Below are positions 47,570 to 59,190 of a DNA stretch of 64,000 nucleotides, piece after piece. The DNA lies in assembly GCA_946699065.1 (NCBI GenBank), contig CAMPDV010000451.1, positions 223,700 through 287,699 of the forward strand, written 5' to 3'. Every line of letters starts with the position of its first letter. The stretch's first letter is position 1. This DNA comes from Loxodes magnus (taxonomy: Eukaryota > Ciliophora > Karyorelictea > Loxodida > Loxodidae). The translations under genes were made by a program, and so were the position numbers. Below the pieces are notes generated by a model that ran no database searches, was not told the DNA's origin, and saw nothing but the letters and a program-made list of their open reading frames with translations.

Positions 47570-50500
47570 TCAATCACTTTCCAAAATCTTTATTTTCTCT
47601 TCTTACACTTTAATTTTTATACTGTTCTTTTTTTACTTTTTCATGCTTATTTTTATACTTTCTTCCTCTTTTATTTATTTTTAACTTGTATTATCATGTT
47701 TATAATCATTAAATTCTAATTTCATTTTTTGATCAAAAGGCACTTATTTTTGTTTAGATTTGGTGATATTTTCCTGGCTAATATTAATAGCTTCTATTTC
47801 ACTTTATAAATTTACCTTTTTTGCTTGTTAATCCTTTCTTTAAGATATTAGAGTATCCTAACGAGTTTAGAAACCAGAATATTTCTCGTCACTAGGAAAA
47901 AGTTTTTATAATATTTTAGAATATTTTGAGTCTTAGTACAGATCATATGAAATGTTTTCCCCTTTCCTTATAATATGGACTTCTAAAATAAAAAATTACT
48001 ATTTTTAAAAGCTAATTAATCGCAACTAGGATTAACCGAAACCTATTATTTTCTTAAGCATTGCTTATAAAGAATAAAGCTTATTTACATTAGAATTACC
48101 AATAAGATAACTGCAATGTTAAAATATCCAGATGGACTATTTAATTTTTCCTATATTGAACTCTTAGAGCATCGGTAAACGTCTTCATAATATTAGGTTG
48201 AATCTTCATATAGTCTAAAAAGTTTACATGCACTATTATCATAGTCACATTCTATAATATTACATTCTTAGTCGCAGATAAGGTTTTCCAAATTATTTAA
48301 GTCACATTTATTTTTCTTACATGATGATTCATTGAATTAACTAGGATTAAATTTACAATCTTTATTTTCTTATCTGCACTCTGGTATATTGCATCTTACA
48401 TCACATATTTTATCATTAAAAAAATTCTAAGGACACATATCAGGACATGTACTACAATCCGATCTGTCATAGAGACATATCTCATTATTACATGCTTCAT
48501 CACATACAGAATCTCCAAGTCAATATAATTTACATCCAAGTCTTTAGCATTATTCTTCTTGAAGACTTATTTATTTCTTTTATCCTACAATTATAATCGT
48601 ATTGCAATCCCCCATATCATCCAAACATTCTTCAACGTTACATTAATCATCGCAATTACTATCATTAATATAGTAAAGAAAACATTCCTATTTTAAATCA
48701 CAAGTCAAACAATCTTAACTATCGAAATTGCATTGTATGTTATTGCACTTTTATTCACATTTCCAATTACCAATCTAATTTCAATTACAATCTTTATTGC
48801 AATATTAATCATTAGATTATGTTATTATTTAGCTAGTCTGTTAGCAATCAAGAAGATCGTTAAAGCAATCGCTATTATAACACTACTAATTGCAAATGCC
48901 ATTACCTATTTCTTTTCCTAAGCATTTTCCTTCTTTATCGCATGTTTAATTTTAGCAATCTCCTCCATCAAATCCACAAAAAATGTGAAAGCATTCTCAT
49001 TGACAATCGCCGTCTCCTACTTCTTATCATTTGCATTAAAGTTAACAATGTGTGGAGTTCATTTAAATATACTTATTATATTACTCACAATCTCCTTAAT
49101 CAAAGTTGTTTTAAGGATTGTTACAAAGAGCATCACACCATCCATTTTAAAGCTATCTTCCAAAGCAAATAGTATTCCAAAATTCATTATAGCAAGCATT
49201 TGAATCCCATCCACACAAGTAAGTGAAGCATTCTTAATCGCATACATTATTATTGAACATATCTTAAGTGCATCCTCGACTACATTAAATTTTATCCTGC
49301 ATTTCTCTTTAAGCTTAAGCTTTATTTTATAAATATTCTTTGCAATCACCTTTGTCAAATTAGCATTCCTCTATATTGCATTGTAAGTCGCATCAACCAT
49401 CTTCGAGTTGTTTAATGAAGCATAGCTAATTCATATCACAATAACAATCAGAACCATCTCAATTGCAATCTTTATTGAAGCAAACTTAGGAACACACACC
49501 ATCTCCTATATTTTTTCATTGACAATCTACACTACAATAATCTTAAGGATCATGCTGCTATTCGCAATCGCCTCCATCATAGTCACATTCTTCTGTATTG
49601 CATATTTCTTCACATACTCCGTTACTTTTTTACATTAAGTTGCATCCTAAACTTCCACAAATACATTCTCCGTTATCATAATTACAGGATAGAATGTTAC
49701 ATTATATATCGCATTTCTTATTATTCAGCATAGATTCTGGACAATAACATTTCTAATTATTTAAGCAGTCTGCTCCATCAAAATCACACATGCTATTGTA
49801 ACATTATAAATCACATTTACCATTGTTTATATCATTTAGCTTATTGCATAAAAGACTATTTTCTTAGTCTGTATAGCATATGCAATGATAATTATCATAA
49901 TCAAATTGCTCTTAGTTGCATTCTTGATCACATTCATTATTATATAACAAATTATCGCTGCAAAGTTAGACACTTTAAGTAAGGCAATCTCCTCAGTCAT
50001 AACTGCATATAGTGGTATTGCAAGAAAGTTTGCAAAATCCATTGCCAAGTTCTTCTTGCGAGCATGGACAATTCTAACTATATTAGCAATCAAATTAATC
50101 GTAATAGCATTCTGGAATGTTACACTCTGGTTCGCATATGCCATTATTTATTTAAGTATAGTCACATTTCGTAAAGTTTAAATTGCAGCAATCATATATG
50201 TCGAACATACAACTTTTAGTTAAACATTATTATTAGCATTTTCCATCTCCCAGAAATTAGTATTAACATACTTTTTATGAATCTTCTAATGGTTCGTTCG
50301 TGTTTGGATCTAAGTTATTACAGCTAATTTCAAGTTTATCCAAGCAATCTTTGGAATTTAAATCATATTGGCATTCAGAATTGAAGCATTCCCAATCACA
50401 GTTTTGATATTCAAGTTTTCGTATTTAGCATAATTTTTTTGAATCACAAGTAGCACAATCACCTCAATCATATAGACATTCTTCAACGTTACATTTGATA

Positions 50501-53055
50501 TCACATATACTGTTACCAAATTAAAGTATTTAACAATCTTAGCAGCAATCTCCATAATCAAATTAGCAAATTGAAATTTTACATTCACTATCACAAATTC
50601 CATTTCCTCATTTCTCAGCTGTACATTTTGAGTTTTAAAAGCAGCAATCTCCATTATCATAATTGCATTCTTATATTAAGCAATCAGTATCACATTCAGA
50701 ATTTTACATTTTTTCCTTGTCACACTTTTTTCCTGATTTTTCATAGCAGCAATTCCAATTTTACCACATGCATTGCTATGTGTTACATTGCGAGTTGCAA
50801 CTTAAACTATCATGTTACAAGTATTCCAAGCTACATGTATCTGAACAGATTAATGTTTCTTCGCTTTATAGTATCCTTGTTTTCTAAGCTGATTTTAAAT
50901 TATACCAATAGAAATAATTGGCATAGCTAGAAACATAAGTTTCATATTTCTGAGGAAATATATCTGAGCAGCCATAGATGAATATGGCAAAGACTGCATG
51001 GATGATAACAAGTAAATTAAGTAAATTCAAGATGCTTTCTTAAATCCTATGAGAGATTTTAGGAGGTTTTTTATAATGCTTAAATAGCAAAGCTTTATCT
51101 ATTCAATAATTTAAGAAAACTACTATAAAAGCGATGTATGTTAAAAAGGGAATTCCTGCTGAATACACAAAGACTATGAAGAGTACGGCTAATATTTCCG
51201 AGTACATTATTGAAATATTGAATTCAGGTCCAACCATGCTTCTGTTGAGTTCCAACTAATTTTTAGCTTTCTTTTTCTTTATATTCTATAATAATTTCTA
51301 TGAAGGCCATAATAAGAGTTTGGTAATAGTTGGTTATACAATGAAAGCAAATATAGTTAAAGTAATAGAATTTCCAACGTCTAGGTATCAATATCTAGTA
51401 AAATCTTCATATTTATCAAGATTAGCAATTAGAGTGATAAAGGCAGTATTAATAAACGAAGCTATGAATATTTTAGCCAAAATAGATTTATATATTTAAC
51501 TTAAAGTCTAATTTCCTTAGAACTTCGTGAGGACAGCAAAAATTAAGTTGATGAGAGTATTTAAGACTATTATTATGATAGTATTTGAAGTTTTCTAGGT
51601 AATTAGTTACAACTCTTTCGTTTTGAAATCCTAGCAGAATGAAGATAATTCAGTATCTTCAAAAATAATTTCGTTTCAATCTTGTTCTAAGCATCAGCAA
51701 TAATAGCAAATGTCGTTATTTATAAAAGTCTTAGAAGCAACTTCTAATGGAAATTTTGAAATATCGAAAGTAGTTTTATCTTCTACAATTTTAAAATATA
51801 CTTAACACTCTGGTTTTGTAAACATATCTCACTCTATATCTTTAAGTTGCTTTATCAAAAATACCGCTCCTATTAATATAGCTATAACTGATATCCACGA
51901 GAAAAGTGCTCTCACTATTTTTTTGTGTTTATCTAAATTTTCCCATATAATATTCTCAGGAATTTCAGCTTCTTATACCACTAAAGATTTAACTCCGTTC
52001 CATTTTAACTTAGAAGATTATAGAATTTATAAGCCGAATCTTTTGCCATATTCTTTTAGGCACTATTGCTATGATTCTTTATATTAGAATATTACAAAGA
52101 CTTTTTCTATGCTGAAGCTCTGAATGTTCTAATGTTGCTATTTTTATTCTTTTATCTTCGATTCAATTTTATCTAATTTTCTGACTTATTTCTCTTTATT
52201 TTTATTTTGAGCAATCTTTTGTAATATTTTTGCCTTTTCATTACTAAGCTATAGTATGGTTTTAAAATTCCTTGCGAAGCTAACTTCATAGACTTCTCCA
52301 AATCTGAGTTTGAAAAAATCTTGAACTTCCCTCTAAGTAATTCCTGAAGTTGGTAAACCGTTAATTTCTACTGCGTATTATTAGACTGAAAATTCTGTTT
52401 CTTAGTAGCTTCTTTTGATTCTATGGAGTCTAAACTTGTAAAAATATATGAAAATTATTAAAATAAGAGAGTTCGCAAAATCTACTGCTGAATATATAAA
52501 AAGCTTTTATTTAGACTCATCCAGTAATTTTTCTTCTTTCTCTTTTTAGTCTTCCTTTATATAGTCGTCGAGCCATTAAAGTTAAAATCCTTTATCTTTT
52601 GATAATCTTTGATAGACCAAAGTTTCGTTAAAATGTAAAGGCACTTTGCTCGAGCCAGTATCTAAATTTCCAATAGTAAAATAGTCGATAAATTAAGCTG
52701 ACATTCCACTGAATCAACCCCCTTAATAGTTTTATATGACCAAATATGTGGAGTTAGCACAGATAATAGCCAAGCAGAAGGCTAATCATTTTAGGAAATC
52801 AAAATATAAAAATAATCCTAGTCCATACTTCTTTAGTACGCTAATATCAGTCTTAAAAACTGGATATTGACAATGATTTTGTGAATCATAAGCTGAATTT
52901 TATAGCTTATACATATTAGCGATGACTAAATTAGGCTTTTACTAATAACTCTATAAGGAATCAATTCCTGTTATAAAGTCTGTAGTATCCTCTAAAGGTC
53001 TTGATAAAACTAACTGAGAAAGTCTTCTCTCAACACCTTCATAAATTTAAGCCAT
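47570..53055 (-). CDS. Right-arm copy of TMEM63-like/LNR channel gene
   Basis: Mirror of 4,186-9,670, one base longer. In-frame TGAs at the YWIDK, RYWYLD and LNR sites are kept, as is the 17-bp intron in the tail (47,983-47,999). Two differences matter. First, intron 1 (51,915-51,932) has 18 bases and begins AT instead of GT, so it may not be spliced; retention would add 18 bases in frame 6 codons long but with altered phase use, so the outcome needs RNA data. Second, a patch near 50,280-50,320 has many substitutions without length change, turning DPNTQELLQDS into DPNTNEPLEDS. The LNR array is otherwise preserved. This copy may be functional or recently damaged at the splice site. Confidence 0.75.
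51915..51932 (-). other. Intron 1 of right-arm channel gene, donor changed
   Basis: On the reverse strand this reads ATAAACACAAAAAAATAG: the donor GT of the left arm has become AT and one A has been added to the A run (18 bp against 17). The 3' AG is intact. Splicing from AT-AG at this size would be unusual. Confidence 0.75.
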
Positions 53056-55334
53056 TTTATAACGTAAATTAAAGAAAAAGAGTTTGCTGCTTTATTTAAA
53101 TTAAACTTAAACAGACTAAAATTTAAATAACTCAATCTCCTTTTAATTTCCTAAGAGTTTGTCTACACTAAAATCTTTTTAAAGCTTTAAATTTAGTTAT
53201 TAATTTCAATAAATTTATTAATTAGCCTAGTGTTAAGGCAAAGGATTTGATCTTGTAAATTATGTCTTAGTTAATTCTTAAGCAACCTATTTAAGTTTGT
53301 TTATCTAATTTATAATTATTAGATTTATATCTAGAGGTATATTTAGTATTTTCTTGTAGATATATCAATTTTATCCCTTCTAATAATCCTTTAACTTACT
53401 ATTCATGCTAAATACTTATTCCTCTCTGCTCCCCTCTTATAAAAATTTAGTGTCTAAAACTCGAAATCCTCATATAAGAAAATTTAAAATTTAGAAAATT
53501 TAAAAGTTAATTATTTTAGAACTTTCACCAAACTTAGGAGTTCTAAGGTATAAAACTATAAAAAACATCAGCTATCATAAGAATTACTAGCCTTCCTTGT
53601 TAATTTAGCTCTGAAAATTAAAGTTATTTAATATATAAGCTTTATAATTTACTATTTAATTGATTATTTCCATAATAAATAATTTCTCTTTAGGAATTTT
53701 AGTTTTTTAAGTTAGAAGCTATATATAATTACATTGCTTCATTTATAAAAATAGCTATTTTAAAAGAACCAATCAATACATGTGAAATCTCTAAATAGAA
53801 ATTATACATCCAAACAAATAAAAAATTAATTGAAAAAGAGAAATAATAATTTCTATAATTTCTCTTTTGATCCTTTTATAAAAAAGCTAAGGTTGTATTG
53901 ATAATGCAATATCTAATTAAAAGTGTTAAAAGATTGTAGAGATGTAAATATTGCTATTAGCATATTAAATATTAGTTTACTAAAATAATTCAATGAAACT
54001 TCATTCTACTATTAATACAAATGATTAAGCTTCATTTCGTTAGATAAAAATTTCTTAGTTATTTAGCTAACATCATATCTAAAACTAATTTATCTTAACT
54101 TTATTATTTTAATTATATACTTTGCTAAAAGAATCAAATATTATGCTTTATAATAAGCAAATAAAGTTGATTAAGAAACTAAATACACTTTTTATTTATT
54201 TTTTTGAATAGCATAACTAACAGTGAGTAATCATGCTTTAGGGTTTTTAATTTAAATAATAATTTATCTTAAAATATTTTATTTATACTCCAACTATTCA
54301 GAATCTTAGATATTTATCTTAGTTCTTTTGATTTAATATTAAAATAACAAACTTAATTAAATGTTTCTAGTTCAAATTATTTAAAGTAGCTATGAAATAT
54401 ATCTAAAGAATCACTTATTTTTTACTCACTGAACGCTTTAATATTTCTTACCTAGCTTAAGCTTCTATGATAATTTAGCAATTTGTTCTTCTGTTTTATT
54501 ATATTAATTAATTTGCTTCTATCTATAATTTGAGCAAGATAGCTAGCTTAATAATCTTTAATCTAAGTTTTACATTTAATTATTAAATAAACGTCTTAAT
54601 CATTAAATTTATCCTTTCTAAAATCATTTTAGTTATCATATATAATCTAATTTATAACTAAGAGCATATTTATAGATCTCAAATGTTCCAAGTAATCATT
54701 AGGTTTAAACTATTACCTATTTAAAAGAAAAAATAAATACTGAGCATGATGTTATATCCTATTATGTATGCTAAGCTGTTTTAAATAGCCTTTATATTTT
54801 TTAGTTGATAACTAGCTTTTTCTATATAAGCATCTATACAAGTTTATATTTAACCTCAATTAACCATTAATAAAAAATAAATATTATGTATAATATGTAA
54901 CTTTAAGAGATTTAGATTCAAAGCTATTATAATAATTAAGTATTATAATCCTTAATAGATAAGTAATTTAACACTTCTATGAAGCTATTACACAAATAAT
55001 GATATAGAGTATTTAACTTAAATAGATTTATTTATGGATATAAATCATTATTTAAATCCTATTTAAAACAATAGATAAAGACAAATCATTTTATTTTAAT
55101 GGTTAAATCAAAATCTTCATTTTATCATTTATTAATCTTTTATATAGAGAAAGCCTATTACAGGGCTAAAGTAGATGCTTTATCTTAATAAATTTTTTTA
55201 ATTATTGGCTTTCATAACTATCTCTCTTAAAATTTTAGCTTGCAATTAATAAGATAAAAGTGTGGTAAAAAGAGTTACTTTTTCAATTATGTGTATTTTA
55301 TTATTTTTAATCAATAGCTTAGATAAATAATAAA

Positions 55335-55418
55335 CCGGCAATAGCTCAGCTGGAAGAGCATGAGACTGTAGAATTAGTGGAAATCTCAGGGTCCTCGGTT
55401 CAATCCCGAGTTGCCGGA
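55335..55418 (+). tRNA. tRNA-Tyr(GTA) with short intron, right arm
   Basis: Mirror partner of the tRNA at 1,823-1,905 with an intact D arm (GCTC/GAGC). Anticodon loop begins CTGTAGA; the 11-base intron follows position 37. The structure looks complete, so the right arm keeps the sound copy of this pair. Confidence 0.93.
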
Positions 55419-56256
55419 TTTTGATATTTAAATAATTTTTTAATAAAATAATAGAATCTAAAGTCTAAATAGCTATCTCTATCTATTTCGATAAAGCAAG
55501 TCCTTTAATTAAATCCATTTTAATATTTATTAGCTTTAAAATAAAAGTAAATAGATAAGCAAGGCATATTTTAATATAGGTGTAGTTATTATAAAGTAAT
55601 TTTAAATTAAAATTAGGCTTATATATTATATGTATAACTTATTTGTATAATTTCTTAAAAATCCCTTAAAAGCTAATTCAAGGCTCTTAAATTAAAAATT
55701 TAGCATATTTTTTAAAAAGTAAACTTAATATATTAGAATAATATTGAATCTTCATATATAGAAGTAGTAGAAACTTATGAGACACCTACTAGAAATTCTT
55801 ATATTTAAATGCTATAATTCTAGATTTAGCTGCTATATTAATGCATATCATAAATAAAACTATATAATTATTAATATATAATATAATATAGTTTTTAAAA
55901 GAGTAAGATAATAATAGCTAGCTATATAATCTAGCTCATTAATAGATTGAATTAGAATAGCTACTAGTATATTAATTTAAGAATTAATTAATTACTTAAT
56001 CTTGCTAAATTAACCTTACCATTATATTTATTTTATAGCTATTGCATAACTTTTAGGTTTTGATTTACTAAATATTAATTATAAGTATAAGTGCTAAATC
56101 TTTTAACTAAAATAAGAAATTTAGATAACTATTAAATTATCTTTATTATTGAATGTTATAAATTATAAAGCTTGCTAAAGTTATAAATAAGAGAGGTTAT
56201 TACTGTTTAATTTTATAAGCTATCTAAATATATCTTTCATATAATTAATTGAAAAA

Positions 56257-56327
56257 TGGTCCCACCGAGACTCGAACTCGGATTGTTGGATTCAGAATCC
56301 AAAGTGCTACCATTACACCATAGGACC
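56257..56327 (-). tRNA. tRNA-Gln(CTG), right-arm copy
   Basis: Mirror of the tRNA at 917-987. The acceptor, anticodon loop CTCTGAA and T loop read identically on the reverse strand, so both copies look functional. Confidence 0.95.
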
Positions 56328-56559
56328 TCATAATTTTTTATCTCAAACAAATTAATAAAATAATCCAATAAATTTTATACTGTTTGCTTTTAAATTATTT
56401 AAACTCTTTCGCTTAAAAATTTGCATGTCTTTAATTATATTAACTAAGCAAATAACTTTAATTTAAATTATTTTTAACTTTCTTAGTGTTTATGCTATCT
56501 ATCCATATTTTCTTTTAAGAGTTTTAGATATTATTTTGCTTGTTATATTTATATTTAAA

Positions 56560-57246
56560 TCATAAATTTTAGTTATGTTTCTATTATGTTTTTTAATTAC
56601 TTAGATCAAATAATTTTTCTTAGAAATCTAGCTTATAACTTTTCTCTAAATTAAGTAATTATTGTTTAACTTTGGATTATTTGATACAAAGTTTCCTTTT
56701 AGTAATAATTTATAAAATGATCAAAAGTATAATTATCTTTTTTTAGTATCTATATTTGATACTTTCAATTACTAAACTGATCTTCACACTCTTTTTCTTA
56801 CTTTTCTTATTCACTTTTCTTAGAAATCCTATTTTTTAGTAGCTACCTTTATAATTCCTATAACTTTTTTCTAAATTATTAGTAAAAGTGACTTACATTT
56901 ATTATTAAATATATCTATTAAATTGTGCTGCTTCATGCTCTTGCTAATAAATTTTATTGAGGGAATATATTACTCCTTCAATTCTTATTTTATAAAGTTT
57001 CCCTTATGATTCTCTATCAATAAGTTTCAAACATTTTAATTATTCTTAGTTGAAAAATTTCTTCTATTTTTCATAATCTTATAGGAGCATCAGACTCTCT
57101 ATTAGATTCATTATTTTAAAGTAATTCTCAGATATTGTTTACAGTTATCTGTTTGGTTTCTTCTATATTAACTAAGATTTGTAGCTTAAATAATTTTATA
57201 TCAATCTTGCTATTATTTTTATTCCTCCATACCTTTAAACTATTAC
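56560..57246 (-). CDS. Right-arm copy of the unknown edge ORF
   Basis: Mirror of the ORF at 1-684, reading leftward, with the matching TGA at 56,560-56,562. It has three extra bases near its upstream end and a Lys-to-Glu change near 56,970 next to a silent Tyr change; no frameshift was seen. The upstream frame stays open past 57,246 into non-repeat sequence, so the real start may lie outside the palindrome. Function unknown. Confidence 0.33.
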
Positions 57247-57356
57247 TTATCTCTCTTTTATATTTCATTTTTTATTTTCCCTTAAGTTCTTCTAAGAAAT
57301 AGAAGGCATATTAGATATTACTAAAAATTAAAAAATATTAAGAATAGATCCAAGCG

Positions 57357-58310
57357 ATGACTAATAATATAAGGATAAAAGTAGTAATAAGTGTAAGATT
57401 TAAAGGAGATAGTAAAATAATAAAAGCTCCTAATCTATATTATAATTGTGTTTATAGTGAGATGCTTTAAATTATACTACATACATTAAATAAAGATAAG
57501 CATGATGTATATAACTAGATAACCTTTAAATATAATAGATTATATAAAGCTATCATTACTTTTTAGTTAGGTAGTTAATAAAAAGATTAATAATTCTGGT
57601 AAAAATGGTTATAAAGTACATTTATTAAAAGGTTATTTATATCTGCAATGCATCTATAGACTAATAATAGTTGTTTAGCTCTTAATAGATATTGAGATTT
57701 AAATATCTATGTAACTACTTGATTAAACTAGTTAAATGTAGATAAAGAAAAGCTATTAAAATATTAAAGATTATTAACTTAGCTTTATCATTAATTAATT
57801 AAGGGTTAATTTAATAGTTCATATAATACATATATAAGCTAATACCTTAATAATCAATTATGCATTATTATAACTATAAAAAGGAGATATTCAACTATAG
57901 CTAAGCTTTATTAGTTTTAAGAGAAAAATATTTAATTATGACTAAACAAAGTTAAGACTGCTTATTGTCTATTTTATTAAGAATATTAACTAAGAGCTTG
58001 GGATTTGGATCTAAGTTATAAAATGTAAAAGTTAAAGTTAGTCTAATTAATAAAATAATCACTTAAGTAATTAAATCTAATATAAGCTTTAATAAGAACT
58101 ATTTAAATACAATTTAACAGTGTAAAGGTATCTTCAGTTAGTTATTTACTTAGAAATAGCTTTAATATAATTGGTTAATAATGAGAAAATAAATTATACC
58201 AAATAGCTATTTAAAGTATTGCTAAATTTATTATATTATTAATTTTAATGTTTATCATATATAGCTTCTATCTATTCTAAGAGTATATTATATTAGATAG
58301 AGAACCCTGA
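57357..58310 (+). CDS. Unknown protein with C-terminal membrane anchor
   Basis: It lies outside the palindrome. ATG 57,357 starts MTNNIRIKVVISVRFKG; the frame runs 317 codons to TGA 58,308-58,310 with four internal TGAs as Trp (first at 57,693, which could instead end a 112-residue product). Near the C-terminus a hydrophobic segment FIILLILMFIIYSFYLF is followed by about 12 residues, a tail-anchor layout. The region before it is Leu/Gln-rich and helical. A SNARE-like or other tail-anchored protein is possible, but no diagnostic motif is present. Confidence 0.35.
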
Positions 58311-58740
58311 TAGAATTCCTATTTTCAATAGATTATTCTGCTTTAAAGTAGAATATAGTGATATAATTTATTTTTATATTCTTTATATCAGCATAATGTC
58401 TAAGTTCATAGCCTTTTAACTACATAAGTTTATATTAAATTAACTTCTTTATTAATTAAACTAATAACTCTAAATAACAATAGCTATTAAAGATTTAATA
58501 AAGCCTATATATCTAAATGAAATGCTTTACTATTGATTTAACTTTAAGAATGTAATTTTATATAGTATATGGATTATTTATCTCTACATAGCAAATAGTC
58601 TCTCCTTATATCTTTAACTCTATAAATCATTAAATATACTAAATGTGCTTCTAACTTGATAACTTATTAGTCTTTATATAAAGCTATTAAGAAATTATCA
58701 AGTAGTTAGTTATCAAACTATTTAAGTCTAAATTCAATTT
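58311..58740. other. AT-rich spacer, no gene recognised
   Basis: No coding or RNA signal recognised between the tail-anchored ORF and the third-copy segment. Confidence 0.5.
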
Positions 58741-58745
58741 TTTCA

Positions 58746-59190
58746 AGGGTAACCAATAAAATTCTATTACATGGATAAAGAAACTCAAAACAGTTAACAT
58801 TATTTTCCTTTAAATTGGCATTTGATAGAGAAGTATTATTTATATAAAGGGGAATAGAAGATAGCATTTAACTAATTAAATTAGAATTCATAAGTTTAGA
58901 ATTTCTTTTGCTTTATTAATTTAAATCTAATATTTATACCTTTATTTAAGGGAAATTATTAGATTTAATTATAATTATTAAAATGAAAGTTGAAAGAGTT
59001 AAAAATTTGCTAGGAGTGAAGAATAATACACTAAGCAGGTAATCTTTGAAAAGTGCTGGGAGTTGAAGCAATATAAGGGAAAGAGTAAGATCATAATAAC
59101 TAAAATTAATTAAGAGGCCTCAAAAGGCTAAGAACAAATTAAGATGATTTTAGAACTTACTTAAATGAAAATAGCAAGTTCTGGTGATCG
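58746..59190 (+). pseudogene. Third tRNase Z-like remnant
   Basis: Aligns by eye with 33,820-34,170: spacing and words such as CTATTACA, TTTGATAGAG and CCTCAAAAGGCTAA recur. The FDRG block is lost and frames are broken, so this is an older relic than the two arm copies. Confidence 0.4.

Larger units (their letters stand above)
30722..57246 (-). repeat. Right arm of giant inverted repeat
   Basis: Reverse complement of the left arm. Similarity ends on the inner side where the two retroelement copies diverge (26,510 against 30,722). On the outer side the match reaches the first base of the window, and unrelated unique sequence follows from 57,247. Right-arm genes differ from left-arm partners by in-frame and out-of-frame indels, so the arms have evolved apart for some time or the copy is not a simple sequencing fold-back. 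Confidence 0.96.

Noticed and set aside
1..57246. Palindrome as a plain fold-back sequencing or amplification artefact
   Set aside because: Arms differ by many substitutions and indels, the spacer is non-symmetric, and damaged genes alternate between arms. It still deserves a read-level check.
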